A stretch of DNA of 64,000 nt from a virus: IMG/VR virus record IMGVR_UViG_3300042673_002211, positions 1 to 64,000 of that record; one strand, 5' to 3'. The position numbers were made by a program, and so were the translations under genes. This document shows, one piece after another, positions 1-9,019 of this stretch (position 1 is its first letter; each line of letters opens with the position of its first letter). The notes below the pieces were generated by a model. It saw only the letters and a program-made list of their open reading frames with translations, was not told the DNA's origin and searched no databases.

Positions 1-2
1 CC

Positions 3-2645
3 ACAGGTGGGCTCCCTCAATATCTACTTAAAAAAATACAACTACTCAGAAACGAGTACGATATCTACTTGGTTGAATGGTCTAATCATAGTGGAGGTTT
101 TTTTGTTGTACAGCGAGATCAACTAATTGAACTTTTAGGAGATAAATTCTTTGAGATAGGAGAAGATAAAGGGAATTTATTTTACATAATCTCCTCAATT
201 AGACCCGATATTATTCATTTAGAAGAATTTCCTGAATTTTTTATGGATTCTTTTATAGCTAAACAACTCTATAAACAAAATAGAACGTATGCTATAGTAG
301 AAACGTCTCATGATAGTTCGTTTACTCCCGAACAAAAACAGTTCTTCCCCGACCATTATGCATTCATATCGGAATGGCATATGAACCAGTATAGAAACGA
401 TACTATACCAAAATCCACTGTATACTATCCCATAGAATATAAGAAACGACCAAATAGAGCAGAAGCTTTAAAGGAGCTAGGACTTGATCCTTTAAAAAAA
501 CACGTGTTGCATGTTGGATTATTTACCCCTAGAAAAAACCAAGCAGAGTTTTTTGAATACGCCCGTAAATTCCCTGATGTAGAATTTCATTGTTTAGGTA
601 ATCAAGCAGGCAATTTCCAGCACTACTGGCAACCTCTAATGGAAAAGAAACCTATAAATGTTTACATTTGGGGAGAAAGAAAAGACGTAGATAATTTCTA
701 CAGGGCAGTAGATCTGTTTTTGTTTACCTCTAAGGGTACCATTAACGATAAGGAAACAATGCCTTTAGTTATTCGTGAGGCCTTATCTTGGAGACTACCT
801 ACTCTAATCTACAATCTCCCAGTTTATATGAATTACTGGGATCAGTTTAAAACTATAGAATATTTAGATTTTGCTAGCTTTAACAGCAACGTAGCTAAAA
901 TCGCTAAAACACTAGGGATAGAAGAAAAACAGATAGATATTAGCAAAGAAGCATTTATAATTTCTACTTACCCCCTAACAGATTCTGTAATACAAACCAC
1001 TAAAGAATGTATTAGGGCAGTTAAACAAACTGGTCGTAAGGTTATCTTGACATCTCATATCCCAATCCCACTTGAATTAAGCAACGAGGTAGATTATTGT
1101 ATAAATGATAATAATAATATTTTAACAAAACATACCTTCTATAGTAATTCATGGATGCAAACCTCCAATTATAAGGCTAATGTTAACCTAAGAGGAGAGA
1201 ATAACGACGTTTACCATGGCCCAGCATGCTATACTAATTACTATAACGGAACTGCTTTAGCTAAAAGTTTAGGTTTTAAAAAAGTATACTTACTTAACTA
1301 CGACTATATCTTAAAAGATGCTACCTACATTGATAGGATAAGCGGAGTTTTAGATAAAAAAGATGCATTTTTAGGGACTGATGAGGCCCTAGAGGGTAAA
1401 CAAGTTGTAACTTGGTTTGCAGCATTCAAACCTGATTTATTTTTAGATTTACCTAAAGTAGAGGTAGCCCAAGATTATGATAGTTTGATGCAATTGTGGG
1501 GTGCTGAATCAAACGGGTACGAAAATCTAATGTATCATGCCTTCAAAAACACAGATAATATACATTGGGAACCCAAAGAAAATTTTTACAAGTATACCCA
1601 AGAAACATTTACTCATAAAGACTATTCAAGGGTAGAATATTTTACAGTACTACCTAGTACACGTAAAAACGAAATAGTACCATTTGTTCAAATATCAAAC
1701 AGCAACGACAGTAGAACAATCAAGTATATTTTAGAAAAAAATGGTGAAGTTATAAAACAGCAAGAATATGCTGTTATTAATAAATTCCACACTTACGATG
1801 CTATACCCTACTTAGAAGAAGATGAATTTAAAGTTATCTTTGAAGTATATGATTTACATACCGGAGACTTTTTAGAGAGTAAAGAAATTTTTATAGACAA
1901 ATACTATAGAGATACTAAATTACATAACAATGGTTTGTTTGAATGGTTTGAACCTAAAATCAAACTAATGCATTTGGTAACTGAACCTCAAACAAATCCA
2001 AAAGAAATCCGTTCAATCGAAAACGTAAAAGATTTTTGTGAAAAAACTGGTATTGTGTATGAGCAACGTGTAAACGAGATTTGGAAAGAAATCCCACCAA
2101 CAGAAAACTGTGCGCGACCCTCTGAGGTACAAGACAAACCAGGATACTATAAACTAGCTCCGGGCCATTATGGATGTTATCTAGCTCATAAAAACGCGTT
2201 ATTAGCGCAAGACAATCCCCAATACGACTACATCCTAATATTTGAGGGTGACGTTATTATAGACAGTGACTACGCGGAATTGTACGAGTCACTTAAGCGC
2301 TTTACACGATTATCTAAACAAACAGACATGGATATTATCGGATTTGGCAATCCATGGCAAAACAGGAATTTAAACGGACCTAAAGTAGAAGACATTTACA
2401 CTGATACTACTCCCTTTATACCAGCTCAATCCTATCTTATAAACCAAGATAAAATAGAAAAGATAGTAGATCTAATTAATTCAACACCTTGGGATGCTTT
2501 TGATCTATGGGTTTGTAATGTAGCTAAATTGAGGGTAGGAATAGCAGAAAAAATCTACACTAAACACCTTCCGGGATTCAGCATAATAGAGCAAGAGTTT
2601 AAAGGAACAGATGAGAATAGTCCCTTAATATACGCGGCTGAATGA
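3..2645 (+). CDS. GT4-GT25 fusion glycosyltransferase, 5' truncated by window edge
   Basis: The frame is open to the left edge, so the gene begins outside the window; the TTG at 69 is not its start. The residues read before it (TGGLPQYLLKKI) look like the donor-side loop of GT-B enzymes. Residues about 1-320 (counted from 69) are a group 1 (GT4) glycosyltransferase with the typical late segment TMPLVIREALSW. The middle (about 325-620) is a region I do not recognise. Residues about 628-858 resemble a GT25 (LPS glycosyltransferase-type) domain: GHYGCYLAHKNALL followed by ILIFEGDVII, where GT25 usually has an acidic EDD-like motif. The stop overlaps the next start (ATGA). Acceptor and donor are unknown. 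Two catalytic folds in one chain suggest successive transfers onto one glycan. Confidence 0.85.
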   Translation, partial: TGGLPQYLLKKIQLLRNEYDIYLVEWSNHSGGFFVVQRDQLIELLGDKFFEIGEDKGNLFYIISSIRPDIIHLEEFPEFFMDSFIAKQLYKQNRTYAIVETSHDSSFTPEQKQFFPDHYAFISEWHMNQYRNDTIPKSTVYYPIEYKKRPNRAEALKELGLDPLKKHVLHVGLFTPRKNQAEFFEYARKFPDVEFHCLGNQAGNFQHYWQPLMEKKPINVYIWGERKDVDNFYRAVDLFLFTSKGTINDKETMPLVIREALSWRLPTLIYNLPVYMNYWDQFKTIEYLDFASFNSNVAKIAKTLGIEEKQIDISKEAFIISTYPLTDSVIQTTKECIRAVKQTGRKVILTSHIPIPLELSNEVDYCINDNNNILTKHTFYSNSWMQTSNYKANVNLRGENNDVYHGPACYTNYYNGTALAKSLGFKKVYLLNYDYILKDATYIDRISGVLDKKDAFLGTDEALEGKQVVTWFAAFKPDLFLDLPKVEVAQDYDSLMQLWGAESNGYENLMYHAFKNTDNIHWEPKENFYKYTQETFTHKDYSRVEYFTVLPSTRKNEIVPFVQISNSNDSRTIKYILEKNGEVIKQQEYAVINKFHTYDAIPYLEEDEFKVIFEVYDLHTGDFLESKEIFIDKYYRDTKLHNNGLFEWFEPKIKLMHLVTEPQTNPKEIRSIENVKDFCEKTGIVYEQRVNEIWKEIPPTENCARPSEVQDKPGYYKLAPGHYGCYLAHKNALLAQDNPQYDYILIFEGDVIIDSDYAELYESLKRFTRLSKQTDMDIIGFGNPWQNRNLNGPKVEDIYTDTTPFIPAQSYLINQDKIEKIVDLINSTPWDAFDLWVCNVAKLRVGIAEKIYTKHLPGFSIIEQEFKGTDENSPLIYAAE

Positions 2646-3604
2646 AAATTTGCCAGGTACACCCAGCATGTGGGATAGATGTTCCACCAAAAGATTGGGG
2701 TGCAATCGAAAAGATTGTATGGGAACTACATTTAAACTTTTTAGCGCAAGGACATGAGTCAGAAATCAAATTCGCAACTGAGATTAACCCTGGTGACTTT
2801 GATATTGTTCACTGTCATGTTGGTAATCTAGCAACCATGCTCAGGGAACAAAACGTTCCCTATGTTTTCCAATTACACGATCATCATGCTTATCATTATG
2901 GAAAGGATAGTTATGTTTTTAAAGAAAACATGGAAGCTATAGAGGGTTCTATAATGTCTTTAGTTCCCGCTCGTTATTTGGTAGATTATTTTGACCATCC
3001 AAAAGTACAATACTTTGCTCACGGGGTTAACACTAAAGAATTTTACCCTGTAAAAAAGTCTAAACCCACAGAACCTAAACTACTAATGATAGCCAATAAC
3101 GGATTAGCAGGCAATCCAGGCTTTGATAGGAAAGGATTTACATACGGGATAGCTTTAGCTCAATCTCGTAATTTACCTATAACTGTAGCTGGTCCCTCAA
3201 ACAATAAACATTTTTTTAATAATCATTTATGGACCTTGGCTTACCCAAAGCTTAATATTATATTTGATTTACCAAATAGTAAATTATTAGATTTGTACCA
3301 CCAACACGATATATTTATACATCCTACAATGTTGGAAGCAGGCCACCCAAACCTAACCATGATTGAAGCAGCATCGGCAGGTCTACCAGTTATAGCAGAT
3401 TGGGAATCTAAAACAGATTTTCATGGTGGTTGGAGATCACCCCGCGATATATTTGAAATGGCTAAAGGATTAGACGATATAATAAGTAACTGGGATAGCT
3501 ACAGGCAAAGATGTTCAGATACATCTAAAGAGCTAGATTGGTATAATAGAACAAAAGAATTAGTAGAGTTATATGAAAGAAGTTTTGAAGGAAATTTACA
3601 ATAA
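2642..3604 (+). CDS. GT4 family glycosyltransferase
   Basis: A 320-residue GT-B glycosyltransferase. The N-terminal MKICQVHPACGIDVPPKDWG loop and GAIEKIVWEL helix are typical of the acceptor-binding half. The C-terminal half has the conserved donor-binding segment around HPTMLEAGHPNLTMIEAASA (about residues 231-250), where the glutamates contact the nucleotide sugar. The start overlaps the previous stop by 4 nt, and the C-terminus overlaps the next gene by 32 nt, so the three genes form a coupled operon. Substrate cannot be told from sequence. Confidence 0.85.
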   Translation: MKICQVHPACGIDVPPKDWGAIEKIVWELHLNFLAQGHESEIKFATEINPGDFDIVHCHVGNLATMLREQNVPYVFQLHDHHAYHYGKDSYVFKENMEAIEGSIMSLVPARYLVDYFDHPKVQYFAHGVNTKEFYPVKKSKPTEPKLLMIANNGLAGNPGFDRKGFTYGIALAQSRNLPITVAGPSNNKHFFNNHLWTLAYPKLNIIFDLPNSKLLDLYHQHDIFIHPTMLEAGHPNLTMIEAASAGLPVIADWESKTDFHGGWRSPRDIFEMAKGLDDIISNWDSYRQRCSDTSKELDWYNRTKELVELYERSFEGNLQ

Positions 3605-4766
3605 TGTAAAGATTTTAGGGTTACCTTACAAGGAATCCAAGAATAGTTTTATATGTCACTTTCTTGAGGGTGCTTTTTTAGAAGTTTTAGGTTCTGAAAA
3701 AGGAGAATATACTGTAAAGTTTATAGATCAAGATAAAGATGAAGTAGTACATGAAAACACTTTTTCAAATAATATGTGGACTCGAACTAACCGTAAATAT
3801 TTTACTAATTGGTTAGTTCAAGTATATGAGGATGACGAATTGGTTTTTGAACACAAATATAACGCTAAAGGTAAACGAGTATACATCCATTTAGATTCAT
3901 CAGCCATTGGGGATACGTTAGCTTGGTTTCCATATTTAGAGGAATTTAGAAAAAAACATAATTGTGAACTTATAGTATCTACATTCCATAATGAATGGTT
4001 TGCTAAAACATATAAAGATATTGAATTTGTAAAACCTAGTACTGTAGTTCATGATTTATATGCAATGTACACTATAGGGTGGTTTTATCAAGATAATCAT
4101 GTAGTTGATTTAGACCGTAATGTACGTGAGTTTAAAAATCTACCTTTAGCCCAAACTTCATCAGACATTTTAGGTTTAGAGTATACTGAAATAAAACCTA
4201 AAGTATATCTAAAGAAAAAACCAAAGTCAATCAAACAAAAATATGTTGTAATAGCTCCACATGCTTCAGCCCACGCTAAATACTGGAACCATCCAGGTGG
4301 GTGGCAACGTGTTATAAACTGGTTAAATGATAATGGTTATAAAGCCGTTATGATTACTAGCGAACCCCTGAACGATGAATGGCATGATTCTAAACTAGGA
4401 GGCACCCTAAAAAATGTAGTCAATAAAACTGGTAATTTACCACTTGAGGATAGGATGAACGATATTATACATGCTTCCGCTTTTATTGGTGTAGGTAGCG
4501 GTTTAAGTTGGTTAAGTTGGGCATTAGGACAAAAAACAGTACTCATTTCAGGATTTTCAGAAACATACAGTGAATTTAAAGATTGTGAACGTATTTTCAC
4601 CCCACCCAATTTATGTTCAGGGTGCTTTAACCGTGAATGGCTAAATCCCGGTGATTGGGAATGGTGTCCTGAACATAAAGATACACCACGCCAATTTGAA
4701 TGTACTAAATCAATCACACCAGATATGGTGATAAAATCTTTACAAAAAGTATTAGATATTTATTGA
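3573..4766 (+). CDS. autotransporter-type O-heptosyltransferase-like glycosyltransferase (GT9-like)
   Basis: A 397-residue GT-B protein resembling the TibC/Aah family, which transfers heptose to serines of autotransporter passenger domains. Seen: HLDSSAIGDTLAWFPYLEEF (ADP-heptose transferase-like first strand and helix), APHASAHAKYW, and GVGSGLSWLSWALG in the donor site. Four cysteines, C348, C351, C365 and C377, sit in CSGCFNREWLNPGDWEWC and FEC, matching the four-cysteine iron site known for this family. The first ATG in frame (3573) lies inside the previous gene. The gene is followed directly by the tail sheath, whose Ser/Thr-rich insertion is a candidate acceptor (inference). Sugar donor unproven. 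Confidence 0.75.
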   Translation: MKEVLKEIYNNVKILGLPYKESKNSFICHFLEGAFLEVLGSEKGEYTVKFIDQDKDEVVHENTFSNNMWTRTNRKYFTNWLVQVYEDDELVFEHKYNAKGKRVYIHLDSSAIGDTLAWFPYLEEFRKKHNCELIVSTFHNEWFAKTYKDIEFVKPSTVVHDLYAMYTIGWFYQDNHVVDLDRNVREFKNLPLAQTSSDILGLEYTEIKPKVYLKKKPKSIKQKYVVIAPHASAHAKYWNHPGGWQRVINWLNDNGYKAVMITSEPLNDEWHDSKLGGTLKNVVNKTGNLPLEDRMNDIIHASAFIGVGSGLSWLSWALGQKTVLISGFSETYSEFKDCERIFTPPNLCSGCFNREWLNPGDWEWCPEHKDTPRQFECTKSITPDMVIKSLQKVLDIY

Positions 4767-4829
4767 ATGTAAATAGTTCTGTTTTTTTAAGGTTGCGTTT
4801 ATTAAGCTGATTTTTGAATAGAGGCTTGA

Positions 4830-4840
4830 TATTTATAATA
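4830..4840 (+). promoter_or_regulatory. putative phage late promoter element TATTTATAATA
   Basis: Exact copy of a motif that recurs before structural genes, here 31 nt before the sheath ATG in the 94-base gap after the glycosyltransferases. No hairpin stands out in the gap. AT-rich background makes single copies weak evidence; recurrence and spacing carry the case. Confidence 0.5.
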
Positions 4841-4860
4841 AAATATAACCTATTACCAAA

Positions 4861-6969
4861 ATGGCAGAAACTTTAGTATCACCCGGTGTTTTAGCAAGAG
4901 AAAATGACCAGTCATTTCTAACTCAATCTCCAGCTACAGTTGGAGCAGCTATCATAGGACCCACTACAAAGGGCCCAGTTGAGATTCCCACAATTGTAAC
5001 CACCTATTCAGATTACATCAATAAATTTGGTGGTGCTTTTATTAGTGGTGGAGATTCCTACTCATTTTTTACAGCATTAACAGCTTATAACTACTTTGTA
5101 AACGGAGGTACTTCACTTTTAGTTGCTAGAGTAGTAAGTGCTTCTGCTACTTGGGCTCCTGCTACTACAGCTGGAACTGGAACTTCAATCACTAATGGAA
5201 TTCTAGCAACGACAGCATCTGTTACAGTTAGTAGTGCTAGTTTAGCTCCTTTTATTACTCCTACTGGATCATTTTCAATTAGCGGAATCACTATTGCTGT
5301 TACTGGAAGTACACCACCTGCAAATACAGCAACAACTATATTTGTAGCTTCAGGTTCAACACCTGCTAATACTGTTACAGCAATTACAACAGCATTTAAT
5401 TTTAGCTCTTCTATAGCTCCTTATAGCTCATCTTTACAATTTATTGTAGCTAGTGCTTCTGGATCTACTGGTTTATTATTTAACACTACATCTTCACAAG
5501 TAGGAACTGCTTTTTTAGCATCAACTTTAAATAATTTTACTTATGTATCTGGAAGTACTACTACTAATTTTAGTGGAGCTACAAATGCCGAATCCCTTGT
5601 TTTAGAAACCCTTTCAGAAGGTGTTATTATGAATAGTTCGGGATCGTTAGATTCTTCTGGAGCTTTAACCAATGGTACTTCAGATAATGTTAGGTGGTCT
5701 ATCCAAAACTCAAACACCTCTTCGGGCACATTTACTTTATTAGTAAGACAGGGTAATGATAATACAAATAACCAAATTGTATTAGAGACTTGGACTAATT
5801 TATCATTAGATCCAACTCAACCAAACTATATTGCCGCAGTAATTGGTGACCAAACTCAAAATTACAACCCATCAACCATCCAGCTTACAACTTCCGGTTC
5901 TTATGCTAATAGATCGAATTATATTAGAGTAAAATCAGTTACCTCTCCAACCCCAGATTACTTTGATAATAATGGTGTAGCTAAATCTTCTTTTACAGGT
6001 TCAATCCCTATAAATGCAAGTAGTTCTTTTGGAGGTGCTACTGGTAACCCCGTAGCAGCAGGTGGAAATAAGTATTACGATACAATTAGTAATACAAACA
6101 CTCAAGGTCTAATAGCAGGTGACTATACTAACATGATTAATTTGTTGGCTAACCAGGATGATTATAGATTTAATTTAATAACAACTCCAGGTTTAGTAGA
6201 TGCTTTCGCTAGTAACACTTCAGCTATTACAAGTATTGTTACAAATACTCAAAATAGAGGAGATAGCATTTACATTCCCGATCTAGTTGGGTATGGTTCA
6301 ACTGTAGGAGCTATAACTTCACAAGCTGCTTCTAGAGATACTTCGTATGCTGCTGCTTACTGGCCATGGTGTCAAGTCATTGACCCAGAAACAGGTAAAA
6401 ATGTTTGGGTACCAGCTTCAGCCCTAATCCCAGGTGTTTATGCTTTCAATGATAGAGCAGCTGATCCTTGGTTTGCTCCTGCTGGAATTAACCGTGGTGG
6501 TTTAGGTCAAGTAATTAGAGCAGAACAAAAACTCTCTCAAGCTAACCGCGATACATTATATACTGGCAAAGTCAACCCACTTGCAACATTCCCAGGAACT
6601 GGAGTTGTAGTGTACGGACAAAAAACATTACAAACTAAGTCATCTGCTCTTGATAGAGTAAATGTACGTAGATTATTAATTCAACTTAAGAGCTTTATTT
6701 CTCAAGTTGCTAATAACTTAGTATTTGAACAAAATACTTTAACAACAAGAAATAATTTCTTATCGATTGTAAATCCATATCTAGAGTCAGTACAACAGAG
6801 ACAAGGTTTATACGCGTTCAGAGTAATTATGGATGATTCCAATAATACTGCGGATGTAATTGATAGAAACCAGCTAATTGGGCAGATCTTCATTCAACCA
6901 ACTAAGACAGCTGAATTCATTTATCTCGACTTCAGTATCTTACCAACTGGTGCAACATTCCCAGCGTAA
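4861..6969 (+). CDS. tail sheath protein (gp18-like)
   Basis: Contractile tail sheath subunit, 702 residues. The N-terminus (VSPGVLARENDQSF, then GAAIIGPTTKGP and a YSDYINKFGG segment) is the standard myovirus sheath start. The conserved C-terminal region (about 430-702) has LDRVNVRRLLIQLKSFI, the ring-forming linker typical of sheath proteins, and an RVIMDDSNNTADVID segment. Residues about 91-245 are a low-complexity insertion dominated by Ser, Thr, Ala and Gly, likely exposed on the outside of the sheath. A putative promoter precedes it and the tube gene follows, the usual order. Confidence 0.95.
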   Translation: MAETLVSPGVLARENDQSFLTQSPATVGAAIIGPTTKGPVEIPTIVTTYSDYINKFGGAFISGGDSYSFFTALTAYNYFVNGGTSLLVARVVSASATWAPATTAGTGTSITNGILATTASVTVSSASLAPFITPTGSFSISGITIAVTGSTPPANTATTIFVASGSTPANTVTAITTAFNFSSSIAPYSSSLQFIVASASGSTGLLFNTTSSQVGTAFLASTLNNFTYVSGSTTTNFSGATNAESLVLETLSEGVIMNSSGSLDSSGALTNGTSDNVRWSIQNSNTSSGTFTLLVRQGNDNTNNQIVLETWTNLSLDPTQPNYIAAVIGDQTQNYNPSTIQLTTSGSYANRSNYIRVKSVTSPTPDYFDNNGVAKSSFTGSIPINASSSFGGATGNPVAAGGNKYYDTISNTNTQGLIAGDYTNMINLLANQDDYRFNLITTPGLVDAFASNTSAITSIVTNTQNRGDSIYIPDLVGYGSTVGAITSQAASRDTSYAAAYWPWCQVIDPETGKNVWVPASALIPGVYAFNDRAADPWFAPAGINRGGLGQVIRAEQKLSQANRDTLYTGKVNPLATFPGTGVVVYGQKTLQTKSSALDRVNVRRLLIQLKSFISQVANNLVFEQNTLTTRNNFLSIVNPYLESVQQRQGLYAFRVIMDDSNNTADVIDRNQLIGQIFIQPTKTAEFIYLDFSILPTGATFPA

Positions 6970-6985
6970 AAGTTTCAAACACTAA

Positions 6986-6996
6986 TATTTATAATA
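6986..6996 (+). promoter_or_regulatory. putative phage late promoter element TATTTATAATA
   Basis: Exact motif copy between sheath and tube genes, 30 nt before the tube ATG. The flank (ATATTTATAATAAAAT) is nearly the same as before the sheath. Confidence 0.5.
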
Positions 6997-7015
6997 AAAT
7001 AAATAACACAGCAAA

Positions 7016-7504
7016 ATGGCAGTATTAGGTATAAACGATATTTTCTTCACCCCCTTCGAACCTAAAGTTCAGAATAGGTTTATCTTCTCGATTACAGGCA
7101 TCCCCGCCTTTATGATTAAGGGCTTATCAGCGGTAGGCTTCGAACAAGGTGAAATTAAATTGAACCACATCAACATCTATCGTAAAGTAAAAGGTAGAAC
7201 TTCTTGGAATGATTTAACCATGACATTATATGATCCGATCACTCCTTCAGGAGCTCAGGCCGTAATTGAGTGGCTTCGTTTACACCACGAATCAGTAACT
7301 GGTAGAGATGGCTATTCCGACTTCTATAAGAAAGATCCAACTATTCAGATTTTAGGTCCAGTAGGCGATATCGTTTCAGAATGGGTAATCAAAGGAGCTT
7401 TTATTAAAAATGCTAATTTTGGTGAATATAACTGGGACACTGACGCAGGTGCTGTAAACCTTACTGTAACATTAGGAATGGATTACTGTGTATTAAACTT
7501 CTAA
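7016..7504 (+). CDS. tail tube protein (gp19-like)
   Basis: A 162-residue tail tube subunit of the T4 gp19 type. It opens with FEPKVQNRFIF, contains a KVKGRTSWNDLTMTLYDPI strand pair and a GAFIKNANFGEYNW segment, and ends in a strand with GMDYCVLNF; this layout is typical of the tube fold. It follows the sheath and is closed by a strong terminator, allowing high independent expression, as expected for a protein needed in hundreds of copies. Confidence 0.92.
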   Translation: MAVLGINDIFFTPFEPKVQNRFIFSITGIPAFMIKGLSAVGFEQGEIKLNHINIYRKVKGRTSWNDLTMTLYDPITPSGAQAVIEWLRLHHESVTGRDGYSDFYKKDPTIQILGPVGDIVSEWVIKGAFIKNANFGEYNWDTDAGAVNLTVTLGMDYCVLNF

Positions 7505-7529
7505 TAAAAGTTTACATAAAATTAAATTT

Positions 7530-7557
7530 AAGCTTGGCTATGCCAGGCTTTTTTTTT
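7530..7557 (+). terminator. intrinsic terminator after tail tube
   Basis: Nine-base stem (AAGCTTGGC with GCCAGGCTT, one T-G wobble) around a three-base loop, followed by a continuous T run. It lies 26 nt after the tube stop. Confidence 0.85.
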
Positions 7558-7615
7558 ACCTTATAGTCTAATCTATAAAGGACAGGTTTTTTAACATCTA
7601 ACACTACTCAAAAAT

Positions 7616-7894
7616 ATGGAAACAATATCATTTCTTTTAGGTGTAGCTGCTGTTATTACTGCTGTAATAGTTGTGGTTACGTTTATGAACTATGTGACAA
7701 TCAAAAATCTCATTAAAGATATAAGAAATCTTGAACAGGTTGAACAAAGGTTATACGATCATTCTAACAATCTAGACCAAACCTTCAGGCAGGAACTAGA
7801 AACTATCTACCGTCATATCGACAGTAGGGTGGATAAGCTTGAAGAAAAAACAAAAAACCAGTTAAAGGACATTACTTTAACTAAATCTAATTAA
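7616..7894 (+). CDS. small membrane-anchored coiled-coil protein
   Basis: A 92-residue protein of unknown function. Residues about 5-25 form one hydrophobic helix (LLGVAAVITAVIVVVTF); the rest is charged and helical with coiled-coil character (LEQVEQRLYDHSNNLD, then DSRVDKLEEKTKNQL). The position between tube and tail chaperone genes suggests a tail-related or membrane role, but nothing in the sequence fixes one. A spanin-like inner-membrane role is possible, without direct support. Confidence 0.6.
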   Translation: METISFLLGVAAVITAVIVVVTFMNYVTIKNLIKDIRNLEQVEQRLYDHSNNLDQTFRQELETIYRHIDSRVDKLEEKTKNQLKDITLTKSN

Positions 7895-7923
7895 TTAACC
7901 CGTTAGAAAACCTCCCTTTATAG

Positions 7924-7934
7924 TATTTATAAAC
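7924..7934 (+). promoter_or_regulatory. putative phage late promoter element (TATTTATAAAC)
   Basis: Variant of the recurrent motif, 36 nt before the start of the tail-assembly chaperone gene. Confidence 0.4.
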
Positions 7935-7959
7935 ATATAACCGTTATAACAAATAATTT

Positions 7960-8697
7960 ATGAGCGAATTTAAATTCCCAACCGAAATGGTTGAACTACC
8001 CTCAAAGGGTTTCTTTTATCCAACAGATCATCCTCTAAAAGAAGGCAAATTAGAGATGAAATATATGACAGCTAGAGAAGAAGATATCCTAGCTAATGCT
8101 AACTACATTCAACAAGGTATAGTTTTAGATAAATTACTAGAATCCCTTATTGTTAGCCCTAAATTTAATTTAGATGACTTGTTAATAGGCGATAAGAATG
8201 CTTTATTGGTGGCCGCCCGCATTTTAGGATACGGTTCAAATTATACGGTATCTTACGGGAAAAATACACAAACTATTGATTTATCTAAGTTAGAAAATAT
8301 TAATAATGATTTTACTAATTTAACTGAGGAATTAAATGAATTTTCTTACGTGATGCCCGCTACTAGCACTCACATTACTTTTAAGTTATTAACAAGTAAA
8401 GACGAAAAATCCATTGATAAAGAATTAGAAGGTCTTAGAAAAGTTAATCCTAATGCAGGTGAGTTAACTACTCGCTTTCGCTTTATTATCACCTCAGTTA
8501 GTGGTAAACGAGACATGAGTAGTATAATTGACTTTATTGATAATTATTTTTTAGCTACAGATTCAAGAGCATTTAGAGAACACTATAAAAATACTATGCC
8601 AGATGTGGATATGTCCTATGAGGGGGAGGACGGTCGATTTCGTACGATTCCCATTGGACTTGACTTTTTTTGGCCTGACGTCGCAGACCGTCTCTAA
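7960..8697 (+). CDS. gp26-like baseplate/tail-assembly chaperone, N-terminal (zero-frame) product
   Basis: A 245-residue protein. The opening (TEMVELPSKGFFYP, then MKYMTAREEDILANANYIQQG) is characteristic of the T4 gp26-like family seen in many T4-like phages. It ends IPIGLDFFWPDVADRL and stops at 8695-8697. The conserved region expected to continue it (NFRAALFNEIHEIIFHGNGG) begins at once in the +1 frame. With the tape measure gene next, this matches the arrangement of tail-assembly chaperones that make a short and a frameshifted long form (family knowledge from phages such as lambda and P2). See the following entry for the shift site. Confidence 0.8.
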   Translation: MSEFKFPTEMVELPSKGFFYPTDHPLKEGKLEMKYMTAREEDILANANYIQQGIVLDKLLESLIVSPKFNLDDLLIGDKNALLVAARILGYGSNYTVSYGKNTQTIDLSKLENINNDFTNLTEELNEFSYVMPATSTHITFKLLTSKDEKSIDKELEGLRKVNPNAGELTTRFRFIITSVSGKRDMSSIIDFIDNYFLATDSRAFREHYKNTMPDVDMSYEGEDGRFRTIPIGLDFFWPDVADRL

Positions 8698-8980
8698 TTT
8701 TAGAGCAGCTTTATTTAACGAGATACATGAAATAATATTTCATGGCAATGGTGGTTATGATTACTACACAGTCTATAATATGCCTGTATGGTTAAGAAAG
8801 TTTACATTCAATAAACTCCAGGAATATTATACAAAACAAGCTGAATCTCAAAAACAGCAAACCAAATCCGGAAACACAACTAATGTCATCAATGAAGATG
8901 GTACAGTAAATGCTCCTGAGTTTGCTAGAGTAAGTACTCAATATAATAGTAAAGAACAGAAGGCTCCAAAGTATAATTAA
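8603..8980 (+). CDS. C-terminal part of tail-assembly chaperone, probably reached by +1 frameshift
   Basis: The open frame formally starts at 8603, but its first 20-30 codons overlap and shadow the previous gene. Recognisable protein begins near 8690: SNFRAALFNEIHEIIFHGNG, then YNMPVWLRKFTFNKLQEYY. There is no convincing initiator or leader near that point. A run of seven T (8665-8671) lets a Phe codon at 8668-8670 re-pair one base on (8669-8671) and continue with GGC, giving a fusion of about 339 residues. Alternatives are a -2 slip, a single-base sequencing error in the T run, or a separate coupled gene. Confidence 0.65.
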   Translation: MWICPMRGRTVDFVRFPLDLTFFGLTSQTVSNFRAALFNEIHEIIFHGNGGYDYYTVYNMPVWLRKFTFNKLQEYYTKQAESQKQQTKSGNTTNVINEDGTVNAPEFARVSTQYNSKEQKAPKYN

Positions 8981-8996
8981 ACTTTAGGGCTTTCCA

Positions 8997-9007
8997 TATT
9001 TATAATA
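8997..9007 (+). promoter_or_regulatory. putative phage late promoter element TATTTATAATA
   Basis: Exact motif copy in the 39-base gap before the tape measure gene, 23 nt before its ATG. Confidence 0.5.
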
Positions 9008-9019
9008 TATAATTGAATA

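Noticed and set aside
4337-4717. 126-aa minus-strand frame
   Set aside because: Lies wholly inside the heptosyltransferase-like gene, no leader, composition of a shadow frame. Same reasoning applies to all other minus-strand frames in the window.
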